From Catenulispora pinistramenti (GTDB taxonomy: Bacteria > Actinomycetota > Actinomycetes > Streptomycetales > Catenulisporaceae): DNA of 64,000 nt. A model generated the notes under the pieces. The model did no database searches. It was not told where the DNA came from and saw nothing but the letters and a program-made list of their open reading frames with translations. The DNA lies in assembly GCF_018274385.1 (NCBI RefSeq), contig NZ_JAAFYZ010000010.1, forward strand, positions 1-64,000, given 5' to 3'. The position numbers were made by a program, and so were the translations under genes. Shown here piece after piece: positions 1 to 7,354 of the stretch. Position 1 is the first letter of the stretch; each line of letters opens with the position of its first letter.

Positions 1-658
1 GCAAACATCAGCAAACCCGACCGAAGGGGTCCGCTCGATCAACGGGTCGAAACAGGAACTCCCACGACCACCCCACGAGGGTCAGTGGCCACCCACCAAG
101 ACTTCTGGTGTCCGCAGAACCAGACTCTGCTGTCCGCCCAACAAGACTTTGACACGTCCGCCGTCACTCGCGATGCTGATTGCCCCACCCCAGGACACTA
201 CGACAGGACTCTGACACTGTTTGCGCCGTGTCGGGTAGTGGTCGCCTGCTTGACGGGTTTCGTAGGCGCAGGTTGGTGACGCGGCCTTCCGCCAGATGAC
301 GTAGCGGCGAGCCACGCTGGCCGAGGCTCTAGCATGAAGGAACGACCGCCGCCTTCCTCCCCGCCTCGGAGAACCAGGCGTTCGGGCGCAGGACGGGTGA
401 TCGTCCGGCGTCTTATCGCGGCGATCGTAGCTCTGAGCCGCGACCGGGGAGGCAAGCCAAGCGCTAGGCCTTGTCGATACTGCCGTTGGTGGCGTCACTG
501 GGAGTAGGTAGGAAAACCAACTGGCTTGGGGCGGGCCACGCGGTCCCCGCACCGGCTTTCGCTCTTCCGCCATGTACCCCGTAACGGTGATTTGTGGGGT
601 ACCTCAGCAGAGATCGAAAGGTTCGCCGAGCAATGGGCCGCCTTCCCTGCCTGGCTGA
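1..658. other. Non-coding stretch with degenerate short repeats
   Basis: I see no convincing gene here. Between about 99 and 230 there are four imperfect copies of a unit resembling CAAGACT...GTCCGC (near 99, 120, 141 and 200), the kind of degenerate direct repeat seen at ends of decayed mobile elements. A GTACCCC/GGGGTAC inverted repeat brackets about 575-603. The short open frame at 526-726 lacks a ribosome-binding site and recognisable similarity, so I do not call it. Confidence 0.3.
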
Positions 659-1465
659 TCAGCGGCCACGGCCTAGGCAGAACACGCACGGACTGCCGCT
701 GCGACGTTGGACGTTGGTATAGGTGACAGCGAGCACGGAACCGCAGCGTTGGCAGCTGCATTTCCATAGGACGTTTGCTCCGGGATAGGGCTCGAGCGGC
801 TGGACTCCCTGAAGGAGCATCGCGGCCATCGCCTTCTCGGGGGATGGCAGCCGATAGCCCTCAGCAGCCGACCGCTGGGTCTTATTTGCCAGCGGAGCCA
901 TGCCGGTAGGGGCCGCTCGAAACACGGCGACCCCGAGTCGTCGGGCAGCACGAACGGCGTCAATCAGGTCGACCGAGAGCTGTTGGGGACGTCCGTCGTC
1001 TCGGATAAAGCGCGTGCAAAGGACGGGCCTAGCTACACCGTCCTCTACGCCCATGGTGAAGTCCAGCTGGAACTGCCGGGCGAGCTCAGCATCCGGCTGA
1101 GGTCGCCCCGGATATCTGCTTGGCTGTTGCAGACGGCCCAGACCGCGGCGGTAATCATCGAGGTGTTCCACGACGTTGCGAAGAAGCCGAGCGTCTGGCA
1201 CGGCGGAGACGAAGTCTCGAATCGCGGCAAACACCCGCTTCCGGCTGTCCTCGTCAACACCCGCCGTCATGGCGATGCTGCGGACGGGCTCGGGCACCTT
1301 GCGCAACTCGATGACCAAGTGCTGCGCGTCAAGCTGCGGGTCTGTTGACGACAGGACGCGCCGTACTTGCTGGTCGAGCCATGCCTGGCAACGAAGCAAC
1401 TCGCTAAGCCCGATACGCCAGGCTTCCGCGACAACCTGCTTCCGCTTGTCCTCCCGCTCGGACAC
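659..1465 (-). CDS. Hypothetical protein with C-terminal zinc ribbon
   Basis: I do not recognise the full-length family. The 268-residue product starts at a GTG with a purine-rich AAGGGGG stretch about 9 bases upstream. The N-terminal two thirds look helical and charged. The last ~40 residues hold two Cys pairs (CSCQRC and CVFC) flanking a TYTNVQRR segment. This resembles the small treble-clef/zinc-ribbon modules (WxCxxCG...NV..G.GCPxC) common in actinomycete hypothetical proteins, some fused to nucleases or helicases. DNA or RNA binding is therefore an inference from the ribbon only. No operon partner is evident. Confidence 0.55.
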   Translation of the reverse strand: MSEREDKRKQVVAEAWRIGLSELLRCQAWLDQQVRRVLSSTDPQLDAQHLVIELRKVPEPVRSIAMTAGVDEDSRKRVFAAIRDFVSAVPDARLLRNVVEHLDDYRRGLGRLQQPSRYPGRPQPDAELARQFQLDFTMGVEDGVARPVLCTRFIRDDGRPQQLSVDLIDAVRAARRLGVAVFRAAPTGMAPLANKTQRSAAEGYRLPSPEKAMAAMLLQGVQPLEPYPGANVLWKCSCQRCGSVLAVTYTNVQRRSGSPCVFCLGRGR

Positions 1466-1645
1466 TATCGTCGCCCCCTTCCGTCCCGCCCTGTTACGGA
1501 CCTCTCAGGCTACGGGCCTGGAAGCATGCAGGTGTCAACACCTCGTGAAATGTGAACACGTCGCGCCTCGGGAAAATGACCCCCTGGTGTGGTTCGGGCT
1601 GTGTCTCTCCGATCTGTGGTCGAGGGGTTGTGGCATGCTGGCTTG

Positions 1646-1915
1646 ATGATCGATCAGGCGCCGCCGCGCGACGAGGAGGTCCTTGGGGTCCTTCAGGGGC
1701 GTGACGGTGTGGCTTCGCGGGTCGTGCTGAGCAACGGCCAGAAGCTGGTTGTCTTCAACATCGCCTGGGGCTACGACCTGGGCGAGCGATACGCTCACGT
1801 AACTACGAACATCAGCCCAGGCGTTGACGGGGCGGCTGTCGATGTCTTCTCCACCATGCTGGTAGAGACGATCGTCGACCCCGGCGACGGTACTGTTCTG
1901 TATCAAGCGCCGTAG
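1646..1915 (+). CDS. Small hypothetical protein
   Basis: This encodes an 89-residue acidic protein (MIDQAPPRDEEVL... to VLYQAP). An in-frame start 57 bases upstream (1589) would give 108 residues. I prefer 1646 because the extra N-terminus is composition-poor. Strand pattern (LSNGQKLVVFNIAWGYDLG) suggests a small beta-rich fold, and the family is unknown to me. Its stop lies two bases from the end of the IS21 istB gene on the opposite strand, so the IS remnant abuts the gene without visibly truncating it. Confidence 0.45.
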   Translation: MIDQAPPRDEEVLGVLQGRDGVASRVVLSNGQKLVVFNIAWGYDLGERYAHVTTNISPGVDGAAVDVFSTMLVETIVDPGDGTVLYQAP

Positions 1916-1917
1916 TG

Positions 1918-2727
1918 CTAGTCGCGTCCGGCACGATCCTTGGCGAGGAGTTCGCGGCGGGCCCGCGTGCGGTAGGAATCTCCGGTGAGGTTCAGGACCT
2001 CGGCGCGGTGGACCAGGCGGTCGATCATGGCGGCTGCGACGACGTCGTCGGAGAAGGTCTCTCCCCAGCGCCCGAAGGGCAAATTTGAGGTGACCATGAC
2101 CGAGCCCTGCTCATATCGTGAGGCTATGAGCTGGAAGAACAGGTTCGCAGTGTCCGGATCGAACGGGATGTAGCCTACTTCGTCGATGATGATCAAGCGG
2201 TAGCGGCGGATCTTCTTCAGCTCCGCCTCCAACCGCCCCGCCTGGTGGGCGATCTGGAGCCGGGTGATCCAGTTGCTGGCGGTGTCGAACAGCACCGAGT
2301 AGCCGGCGTGCGCGGCCTTCACGCCCAGGCCGATGGCCAGGTGCGTCTTGCCCGAGCCCGGCGGACCGAGCAAGATCACGTTGTCTGCCTTGGCGACGAA
2401 GGTGCCGGTAGCCAGGTGCGCCAGCACGTCCCGGCGCAGCGAGGGCAGGTGGTCGAGGTTGAAGTCCTCGAGGGTCTTGATCGCCGGGAAGTGGGCCGTG
2501 CGGATCCGCATCACCGTGCCCTTTGACTCCCGGTCGGCGACCTGGCGCTGCAACAGCGCGGCGAGGTACTCCTCGTGGGACCAGTTCTGCTCCCGGGCCT
2601 GCTCGGCCAGCTCTTCCCAGAACGCGCCGATCGTCGGGGTCTTCAACACCCGCGTCAGATAGGCGATCATCGACGGCATGCCGTCCTTCGTCCCGGACGC
2701 CGTGCTGCCTGTCTTGGCCGTGGTCAT
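1918..2727 (-). CDS. istB: IS21-family helper ATPase IstB
   Basis: The 269-residue AAA+ helper of IS21 transposition acts with the IstA transposase as ATP-dependent target-selection and assembly factor. Visible motifs: Walker A GPPGSGKTHLA near residue 125, Walker B LIIIDEVGYIPF near residue 180, sensor region VMVTSNLPFGRWGETF, and the C-terminal arginine-rich tail. Length is normal for IstB. The start overlaps the end of istA by four bases (ATGA), the usual translational coupling. The reading frame is intact although its partner istA is broken, so it may be expressed without function. Confidence 0.93.
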   Translation of the reverse strand: MTTAKTGSTASGTKDGMPSMIAYLTRVLKTPTIGAFWEELAEQAREQNWSHEEYLAALLQRQVADRESKGTVMRIRTAHFPAIKTLEDFNLDHLPSLRRDVLAHLATGTFVAKADNVILLGPPGSGKTHLAIGLGVKAAHAGYSVLFDTASNWITRLQIAHQAGRLEAELKKIRRYRLIIIDEVGYIPFDPDTANLFFQLIASRYEQGSVMVTSNLPFGRWGETFSDDVVAAAMIDRLVHRAEVLNLTGDSYRTRARRELLAKDRAGRD

Positions 2728-3979
2728 TGGTTGCTCGCTTTCGTTGATGGGTTGAAGTCGACGCCGAACAGCGCGTCGTAGTCCGGCAGCGCCCGCAGCT
2801 GCACCGCGTGGCCGTCGGCGTGGTACCGGGTGGTTGCCGCCCGTCTGGCCCTGTCCTCGGCCAGCGCCGCGCGCATCGCCTTGGCGGTGGCGGCATGCGC
2901 CGGGTCGGTGACCACCGCGGCCTTGGCCCAGGACCGGTCGTGCCGGGCCACCGTCTGCCCGTCGCAGACCGCGGTGACGACGGTCGCCGACGCAGTGACG
3001 TCGACGAGCTTGCCGATGACCCGCGGGTCGATCGAGTAGTCGCAGGTATCGATGCGGACGTAGCAGTCCCGGCCCAGCCGGATCCTCTGGGTCAGCCCGA
3101 CCTGCGGGTCGGCCGGCGGCAGCGGCACCATCGACAGCAGGTCGGTGGCCAGCAGATCCACCGGACGGCCGGCGATCGACCGGACGGTGCGGGCGTTAGC
3201 CTTCACCAGCCACCCGGCCAGCTGGTCGTTGAAGTCCGCCGGGGAGGCGAACCTGCGGCCGGGCAGGAAGCTGGTTTCCAGAAAGCCGTTGTTCCTCTCC
3301 ACGAGGCCCTTGAACTCCGGGTCCCGCGGCGGAGCCAGCACGATCTTCGTGGCCAGGGTCCCGGCGAACGCCGCCGCCGGCACCGACACCTTCCCGGTCC
3401 CGCCGATCGCCGACTCCCGGTCCCAGACCAGGGACTTCGTCACCTTCCCGACCTCGGCGATCCCAGCCAAATCCCGGCCAGGATGTCCCCGGCCTGCCGC
3501 GAGGGGATCATCGTCGCGGTCATGAACCGGGAGAACCCGAGCGTCATCACCAGCACCGGCAGCACCCGCTCCTGGCCCGGCGCCACCGTCACCGGCGTCT
3601 CGGGGAACCACAGATCGCACTGCGTGACCTGGCCCGGTTCATAGGACACCCGGTCCACGGGGTCGATCCCGACATACTCCGGCCGGATCACGGCCAGCCG
3701 CTCGCGCAGCGGGTTCATCGAGTACGGCCAGCCGATCCGCTCGGCGATCACCGGTCCCGGCATCCGCGGCCACTCCTTGAGCAGCAGCCTGATCTGTGCC
3801 TCGTAATCGTCCACCACGCACCCGCGCGCCGCCCGCTCGTACTTCGGCGACCGATCGGAGTTCTACGCCGCCCGCACCGTGTTCCGCGCGACCCCCAGCC
3901 GCCTGGCTATCTCCTTGATGGGCACTCCCTCGGCTCGATACAGCCGGCGTATCTCTGCCCAGTCCTCCACGTTCAGCAC
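2724..3979 (-). pseudogene. istA: IS21-family transposase IstA, frameshifted with internal stop
   Basis: This is a DDE transposase of the IS21 family, broken twice. Translation from the GTG at 3979 gives a helix-turn-helix (VPIKEIARRLGVARNTV), then an in-frame TAG at 3863-3865. The frame continues to about 3470 through the catalytic-core segment QCDLWFPET, and then a one-base shift near 3468-3475 moves the rest into another frame. The remainder carries LVWDRESAIGG and DPEFKGLVERNNGFLETSF, supplying the second Asp and the Glu. All catalytic residues survive but no single protein can contain them. It is followed by istB with a four-base overlap. Confidence 0.88.
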
Positions 3980-4045
3980 CCTCCTAGCATTCAAGGGGTT
4001 AACTTTCAGAAGTTGCTAGGGGGTCAGTTTTACGGAGTTGGCGAC

Positions 4046-4492
4046 AGCAGGTGGGCTATTCGGCATGGAAAGCAGGGGTTCCCGCGAAGTAAGAACCCGT
4101 GCTTGTCGGGGGCCGCTGATCAAGCCGCCTCGGGCGTCACGATTGGAAACCAGTTCACCCAGCTGTTGCTCCGCCCCTAACGTGCTCATGTGTCCGAAAA
4201 CGCGGCAGGGCGAGCCTGGTTCTCCAGGCCCGCCCTCGTGCCAGCGGGGTGCGGCAACACGCCGCGAGGCAGTGTGCAGACGCGCCTGGGCCTCACCCGG
4301 TTGCGTCCGCGATCCACGCCCTCGAGAGGGTGGACCTGCACGGCAGCCAAGACTCATGAATCAGCGCCCTGAGCCGTCGTGCCAACTTAGTGTGCACCGT
4401 AGGGCCCGCTGGGGTCGAGGAGCGCCGGACAGCGACGGACAGTTTTCACGCCTCAAGCCCGGATTTTGACCCGACCGGTTTGGAGTGGATCT
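4046..4492. other. Non-coding spacer between two insertion sequences
   Basis: No supported gene. A GC-rich imperfect hairpin (GGCGAGCCTGG ... CCAGGCCCGCC) sits at about 4209-4240 and could terminate transcription. The stretch ends at the left inverted repeat of the IS701-like element. Confidence 0.4.
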
Positions 4493-4526
4493 CTCGACTT
4501 TCGGCGTTTTCGCAGGCCTGATGGGG

Positions 4527-5852
4527 TCAGGCTGACAGGTCCAGTCCTGCTTGGGCCCATGCCTGCTGGACGGTCCGGATTTCGGCATCGGTGGGTCGAG
4601 CTGCGCGGATGGGTGAAAATCGGGCGGCGATGATCACGCGGCGGAGCTTGGCGGCCATGTCGGTGAACGCGGGCTCGGCCTTGGTGGTGTACCAGGGCTG
4701 GCGCTCGCGGCGGTCGGCGATGTCGGCGGGCTGGTGGCCGTGCAGCGTGTACCAGACCACGACGATCGTGTAGCAGTACAAGGCGAACGGGGTGGTGCGC
4801 TCGACGGCCTTGCGGGCGCGGTTGCGGGCTTGTCCTGCGCCGAGGTACTCCCGTGTCTCGGCGAAGGTCACTTCGATGGACCACCTCCACGCATATCTGG
4901 ACACCAGTGCCGGGGCCTCGCCGACGAGGTCGGTGGTGACCAGGGCCAGATCGTAGGCGGTGTTGGTGGCATCGTCGCGGATCAGCACGACGCGGACGAT
5001 CTGGGTGTGGAACGAGCCGTACCACAGGCACCGGATCTCGGCGATGTGCACGGTGTCGACGCGGCCGTATCGTCGGACCTGCACGGTTCGGAACTTCGCG
5101 GTCGCCGCGAGGTCGGCGGGCTTGCCCAGGCGGCTGCCTTTGAGCGCCGGCCTGCCGCGTTTGCCGGTCGGCGGCGGGGCCAGGTCGTAGAGCACGGCGG
5201 ACGCCGGGAGCCGGGTGGTGACGGTGATCGGGCTTGGGAGGTGCCGCAGCGCCGGGCCGTGGTAGGCGGCGTCGGCCACGACGTGGATCCGCGCGTCGCG
5301 GTGCCACAAGGCGATCAGCTTGACCAGGGCGGCGGCGATGTCGACCTTGGACGTGTCGGTCTTCGGCCGCCAGCGCCTGGCGGCCACCGGCAGGCAGAAC
5401 GGCCGGGAGCAGAACGGCAGCTCCACGATGATCCCCATCACCACGAAACAGACCCCGTACCCGACCGGCTTCTCGCTGCGCGAGGCCCCGTCGTGCTGCC
5501 AGCCCGCGCCGAACACCTTCTTGCCGCGCTTCTTGAACAGCGTGTCGTCGATTGCGACAGTCAGCGCCGCGCCGTCGGGCAGCAGCGTCCTGACGATCAG
5601 CCGCGACAGGCACATGCCCAGGGTGTCGCTGCTCCAGGAAGCGCGGGAGAAGAACGCATGCGCCCGGTCGTGCGACCAGCTCTGGGCCAGCCCGGCCGAG
5701 GTCAGCATCCCGGTCACCGTCCCCGCCCCGGTGTTCGCCACCAGACCGGTCACCAACGCGGTGAAGGTGGCGAAGCTTGGCGCGGTGAACACCCACCGCA
5801 GGTTCTGCAACACCGCTGCCCACGAGGCGGGTAGCGTCGGAGACGGAAGCAT
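4527..5852 (-). CDS. DDE transposase, IS701-like (DDE_5 fold)
   Basis: This 441-residue transposase has the DDE_5/IS701 pattern: AIDDTLFKKRGKKVFG (first Asp, near residue 145), VVADAAYHGPALRHL (second Asp) and WSIEVTFAETREYLG (Glu). Between them lies the conserved segment WYGSFHTQIVRVVLIRDD. Length is normal and the frame is intact, so it could be active. It is close over its whole length to the protein at 15249-16571. The start codon lies inside a 13-bp inverted repeat, which suggests translational control of transposase synthesis. Confidence 0.9.
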   Translation of the reverse strand: MLPSPTLPASWAAVLQNLRWVFTAPSFATFTALVTGLVANTGAGTVTGMLTSAGLAQSWSHDRAHAFFSRASWSSDTLGMCLSRLIVRTLLPDGAALTVAIDDTLFKKRGKKVFGAGWQHDGASRSEKPVGYGVCFVVMGIIVELPFCSRPFCLPVAARRWRPKTDTSKVDIAAALVKLIALWHRDARIHVVADAAYHGPALRHLPSPITVTTRLPASAVLYDLAPPPTGKRGRPALKGSRLGKPADLAATAKFRTVQVRRYGRVDTVHIAEIRCLWYGSFHTQIVRVVLIRDDATNTAYDLALVTTDLVGEAPALVSRYAWRWSIEVTFAETREYLGAGQARNRARKAVERTTPFALYCYTIVVVWYTLHGHQPADIADRRERQPWYTTKAEPAFTDMAAKLRRVIIAARFSPIRAARPTDAEIRTVQQAWAQAGLDLSA

Positions 5853-5897
5853 CGGCGGGCCCCTCTACGAGGTGAGCATCAACACCGCCGATGCTTC
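5846..5897 (-). promoter_or_regulatory. Start-codon-sequestering hairpin of the transposase gene
   Basis: Perfect 13-bp arms at 5846-5858 and 5885-5897 (GAAGCATCGGCGG / its complement) flank a 26-base loop. On the minus strand the downstream arm contains the transposase ATG at 5852. Identical arms occur at the same place in copy 2. In several known IS elements such a structure blocks translation of transcripts entering from outside. Applying that here is inference. Confidence 0.6.
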
Positions 5898-5988
5898 TCT
5901 CACGTCGGGAAACGCCAGTCGCCAACCACTGCAAACCGCCCGATCAGGCGCAACCGGTCACGACTGCGAAAACGTCGAAAGTCGAGGG

Positions 5989-6432
5989 GTCAAACGGCTG
6001 AACCCGAAGGCGGTTCCCGAAGGCCAAGGCGAGCTGTTCTCCGTCTGGCGCCACCATGCCTTCCTCACCGACGACACCCTGGTCATCGAACAGGCCGAGC
6101 CGCGCCACCGTCACCACGCCGTCGTGGAGCAGGTGTTCTCCGACCTGGAGAACGGGCCGTTGGCCCATCTGCCGTCCGGGCGCTTCAACGCCAACGCCGC
6201 ATGGCTGGTCCTCGCAGCGGCCGCGTTCAACCTGATGCGCGCCGCCGGACGCATCGCCTCGCCGTTCCACGCCAAGGCCACCGGTGCCACGCTCCGCCGG
6301 ACCCTGGTCAACGTCCCGGCCCGCATCGCCACCAGCGCCCGACGAATCCGCCTGCACCTACCCGAACACTGGCCCTGGGCCTGGGAGTTCGAACGCCTCA
6401 TGACCCGCACCGGCCACCGACTAACCAGCTGA
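5989..6432 (+). pseudogene. IS1380-family transposase, C-terminal remnant
   Basis: About 148 codons match the C-terminal end of IS1380 transposases: EQVFSDLENGPLAHLPSGRF, NAAWLVLAAAAFNLMRAAG and LHLPEHWPWAWEFERL are characteristic. The N-terminal two thirds, including the first catalytic residues, are absent, and no remnant is seen on the far side of the IS701-like copy 1 that abuts it. The open frame runs on into copy 1 by chance. The downstream IS1380 terminus probably lies between 6433 and about 6600. Confidence 0.8.
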
Positions 6433-6928
6433 CTAGAGCAAAACCCCACGTCAAACCACGAATCAGGACCCTCGGAACCCCCGCCACGGCCGGACAGCCG
6501 GACCTTCGGCATGCCCGGACCCCCCGAGATCGACCGAACCAGCAAGACCATCAGAACCCTGCACTCAAAGGAGTCTCATCCGTGGATCCAGGCTCAATCT
6601 GCCTTCATCCGGTGACGAACCACTAACACGGCATCGACCTCGACGAAGCTGTCTTGGCCGTCCCTCAATGGCCTCCAGCACGACCAATCAGTGCACTCAA
6701 GCGTGCTGCTTGGAATGATTGAAGCAGTCTTCTGAAAGACATCGACTACTGATGAGGAGAGACCAACTCCAAAACGATGCTTCCCACAGTAGAGTCGCTG
6801 TTCAGGAAGAGTCGGCCCCGCGCGAGCGGGGTAAACACCGGCCACGGGCAAATCCCCACTTGACCGGATAAGGTGCCGCTCGTGGAGGAGCCAGTATCCA
6901 AGGGAGGGAGTCGAGCGGGCCGCTGTCT
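6433..6928. other. Intergenic region downstream of the immunity gene
   Basis: This contains the presumed end of the IS1380 remnant (GGATCCAGGCTCAA near 6582-6595) and spacer DNA. No supported coding sequence is present. The longer open frame on the minus strand across 6594-7037 overlaps the immunity gene and has no recognisable features. Confidence 0.35.
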
Positions 6929-7354
6929 TCAGTCCGCCTCCGCTACCATTCCGGAGGCCACCAGATCCTCGGTTGACCAGGGGCCGCCGCTGAAGAAGAG
7001 CGAGGGCTCGTAGTAAGCGACCGCCGCCTCCCGCCAATGCGGTTGGCCGGACTGCACGAAGCCTTGGCGACCGCCGCTCTCCAGGAGGTACACATCGATC
7101 GTATCGTCGGGCAGCCCGTGCTTGGCGATCACCTCGCGGAGCTCGTTGCCGCAGGCGGGCCGGATCACCAGCCCTTCCATCTCTGGGTAGACGAGCATCA
7201 GGCCGACATTACCGAAGTAGATCTCGACCCGAGTCGCCAGCCCGCCGTCCTGTTCGCTCGTGAACCGCATCGACCGATGGGTGAGCCCCTCGACGCTCTT
7301 CAGCCGGAAGTGGCGCTCCGACCGGAAAGCCTCCACAGGTTCCGCGCCCGTCAT
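6929..7354 (-). CDS. Putative immunity protein for the adjacent polymorphic toxin
   Basis: A 141-residue acidic protein whose ATG overlaps the toxin stop codon by four bases (ATGA), so the two are translated as a coupled pair. Position directly after a HINT-containing toxin is the standard place for the cognate immunity gene. I do not recognise the fold. Visible features are a strand-rich N-terminus (FRLKSVEGLTHRSMRFTS), a central VEIYFGNVGLMLVYPEMEG and an acidic C-terminal tail. The role is inferred entirely from context. It would neutralise the C-terminal domain of the toxin in the cytoplasm. Confidence 0.65.
   Translation of the reverse strand: MTGAEPVEAFRSERHFRLKSVEGLTHRSMRFTSEQDGGLATRVEIYFGNVGLMLVYPEMEGLVIRPACGNELREVIAKHGLPDDTIDVYLLESGGRQGFVQSGQPHWREAAVAYYEPSLFFSGGPWSTEDLVASGMVAEAD

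Larger units (their letters stand above)
1918..4045 (-). mobile_element. Decayed IS21-family element
   Basis: The istA/istB gene pair is arranged as in IS21 elements. The istA-side end is recognisable: the stretch about 3990-4045 (AACTTTCAGAAGTTGC followed by GGGGGTCAGTTTTACGGAG) has the multiple terminal-repeat character of IS21 ends. No matching end is seen beyond istB, because the neighbouring gene stops at 1915, so that terminus appears lost. With the broken istA this copy is probably immobile. The exact right boundary is approximate. Confidence 0.75.
4493..5986 (-). mobile_element. IS701-like insertion sequence, copy 1
   Basis: The element is about 1.49 kb, bounded by 22-bp inverted repeats at 4493-4514 and 5965-5986 that match at 21 of 22 positions. 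It carries a single transposase gene reading leftwards. It sits directly against the C-terminal half of an IS1380 transposase frame (5989 onward), so it probably inserted into that older element. It is related to copy 2 at 15.2-17.5 kb but clearly diverged, so the two are not products of recent duplication. Ends show the same core as copy 2. Confidence 0.85.

Noticed and set aside
1-310. CRISPR array
   Set aside because: The repeats are imperfect, irregularly spaced and too few; no cas genes are present.
4734-5834. Plus-strand frame opposite the IS701-like transposase
   Set aside because: Antisense shadow of the transposase, with no start signal.
6594-7037. Minus-strand frame overlapping the end of the immunity gene
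   Set aside because: It overlaps the better-supported immunity gene by about 110 bases and has a low-complexity start.
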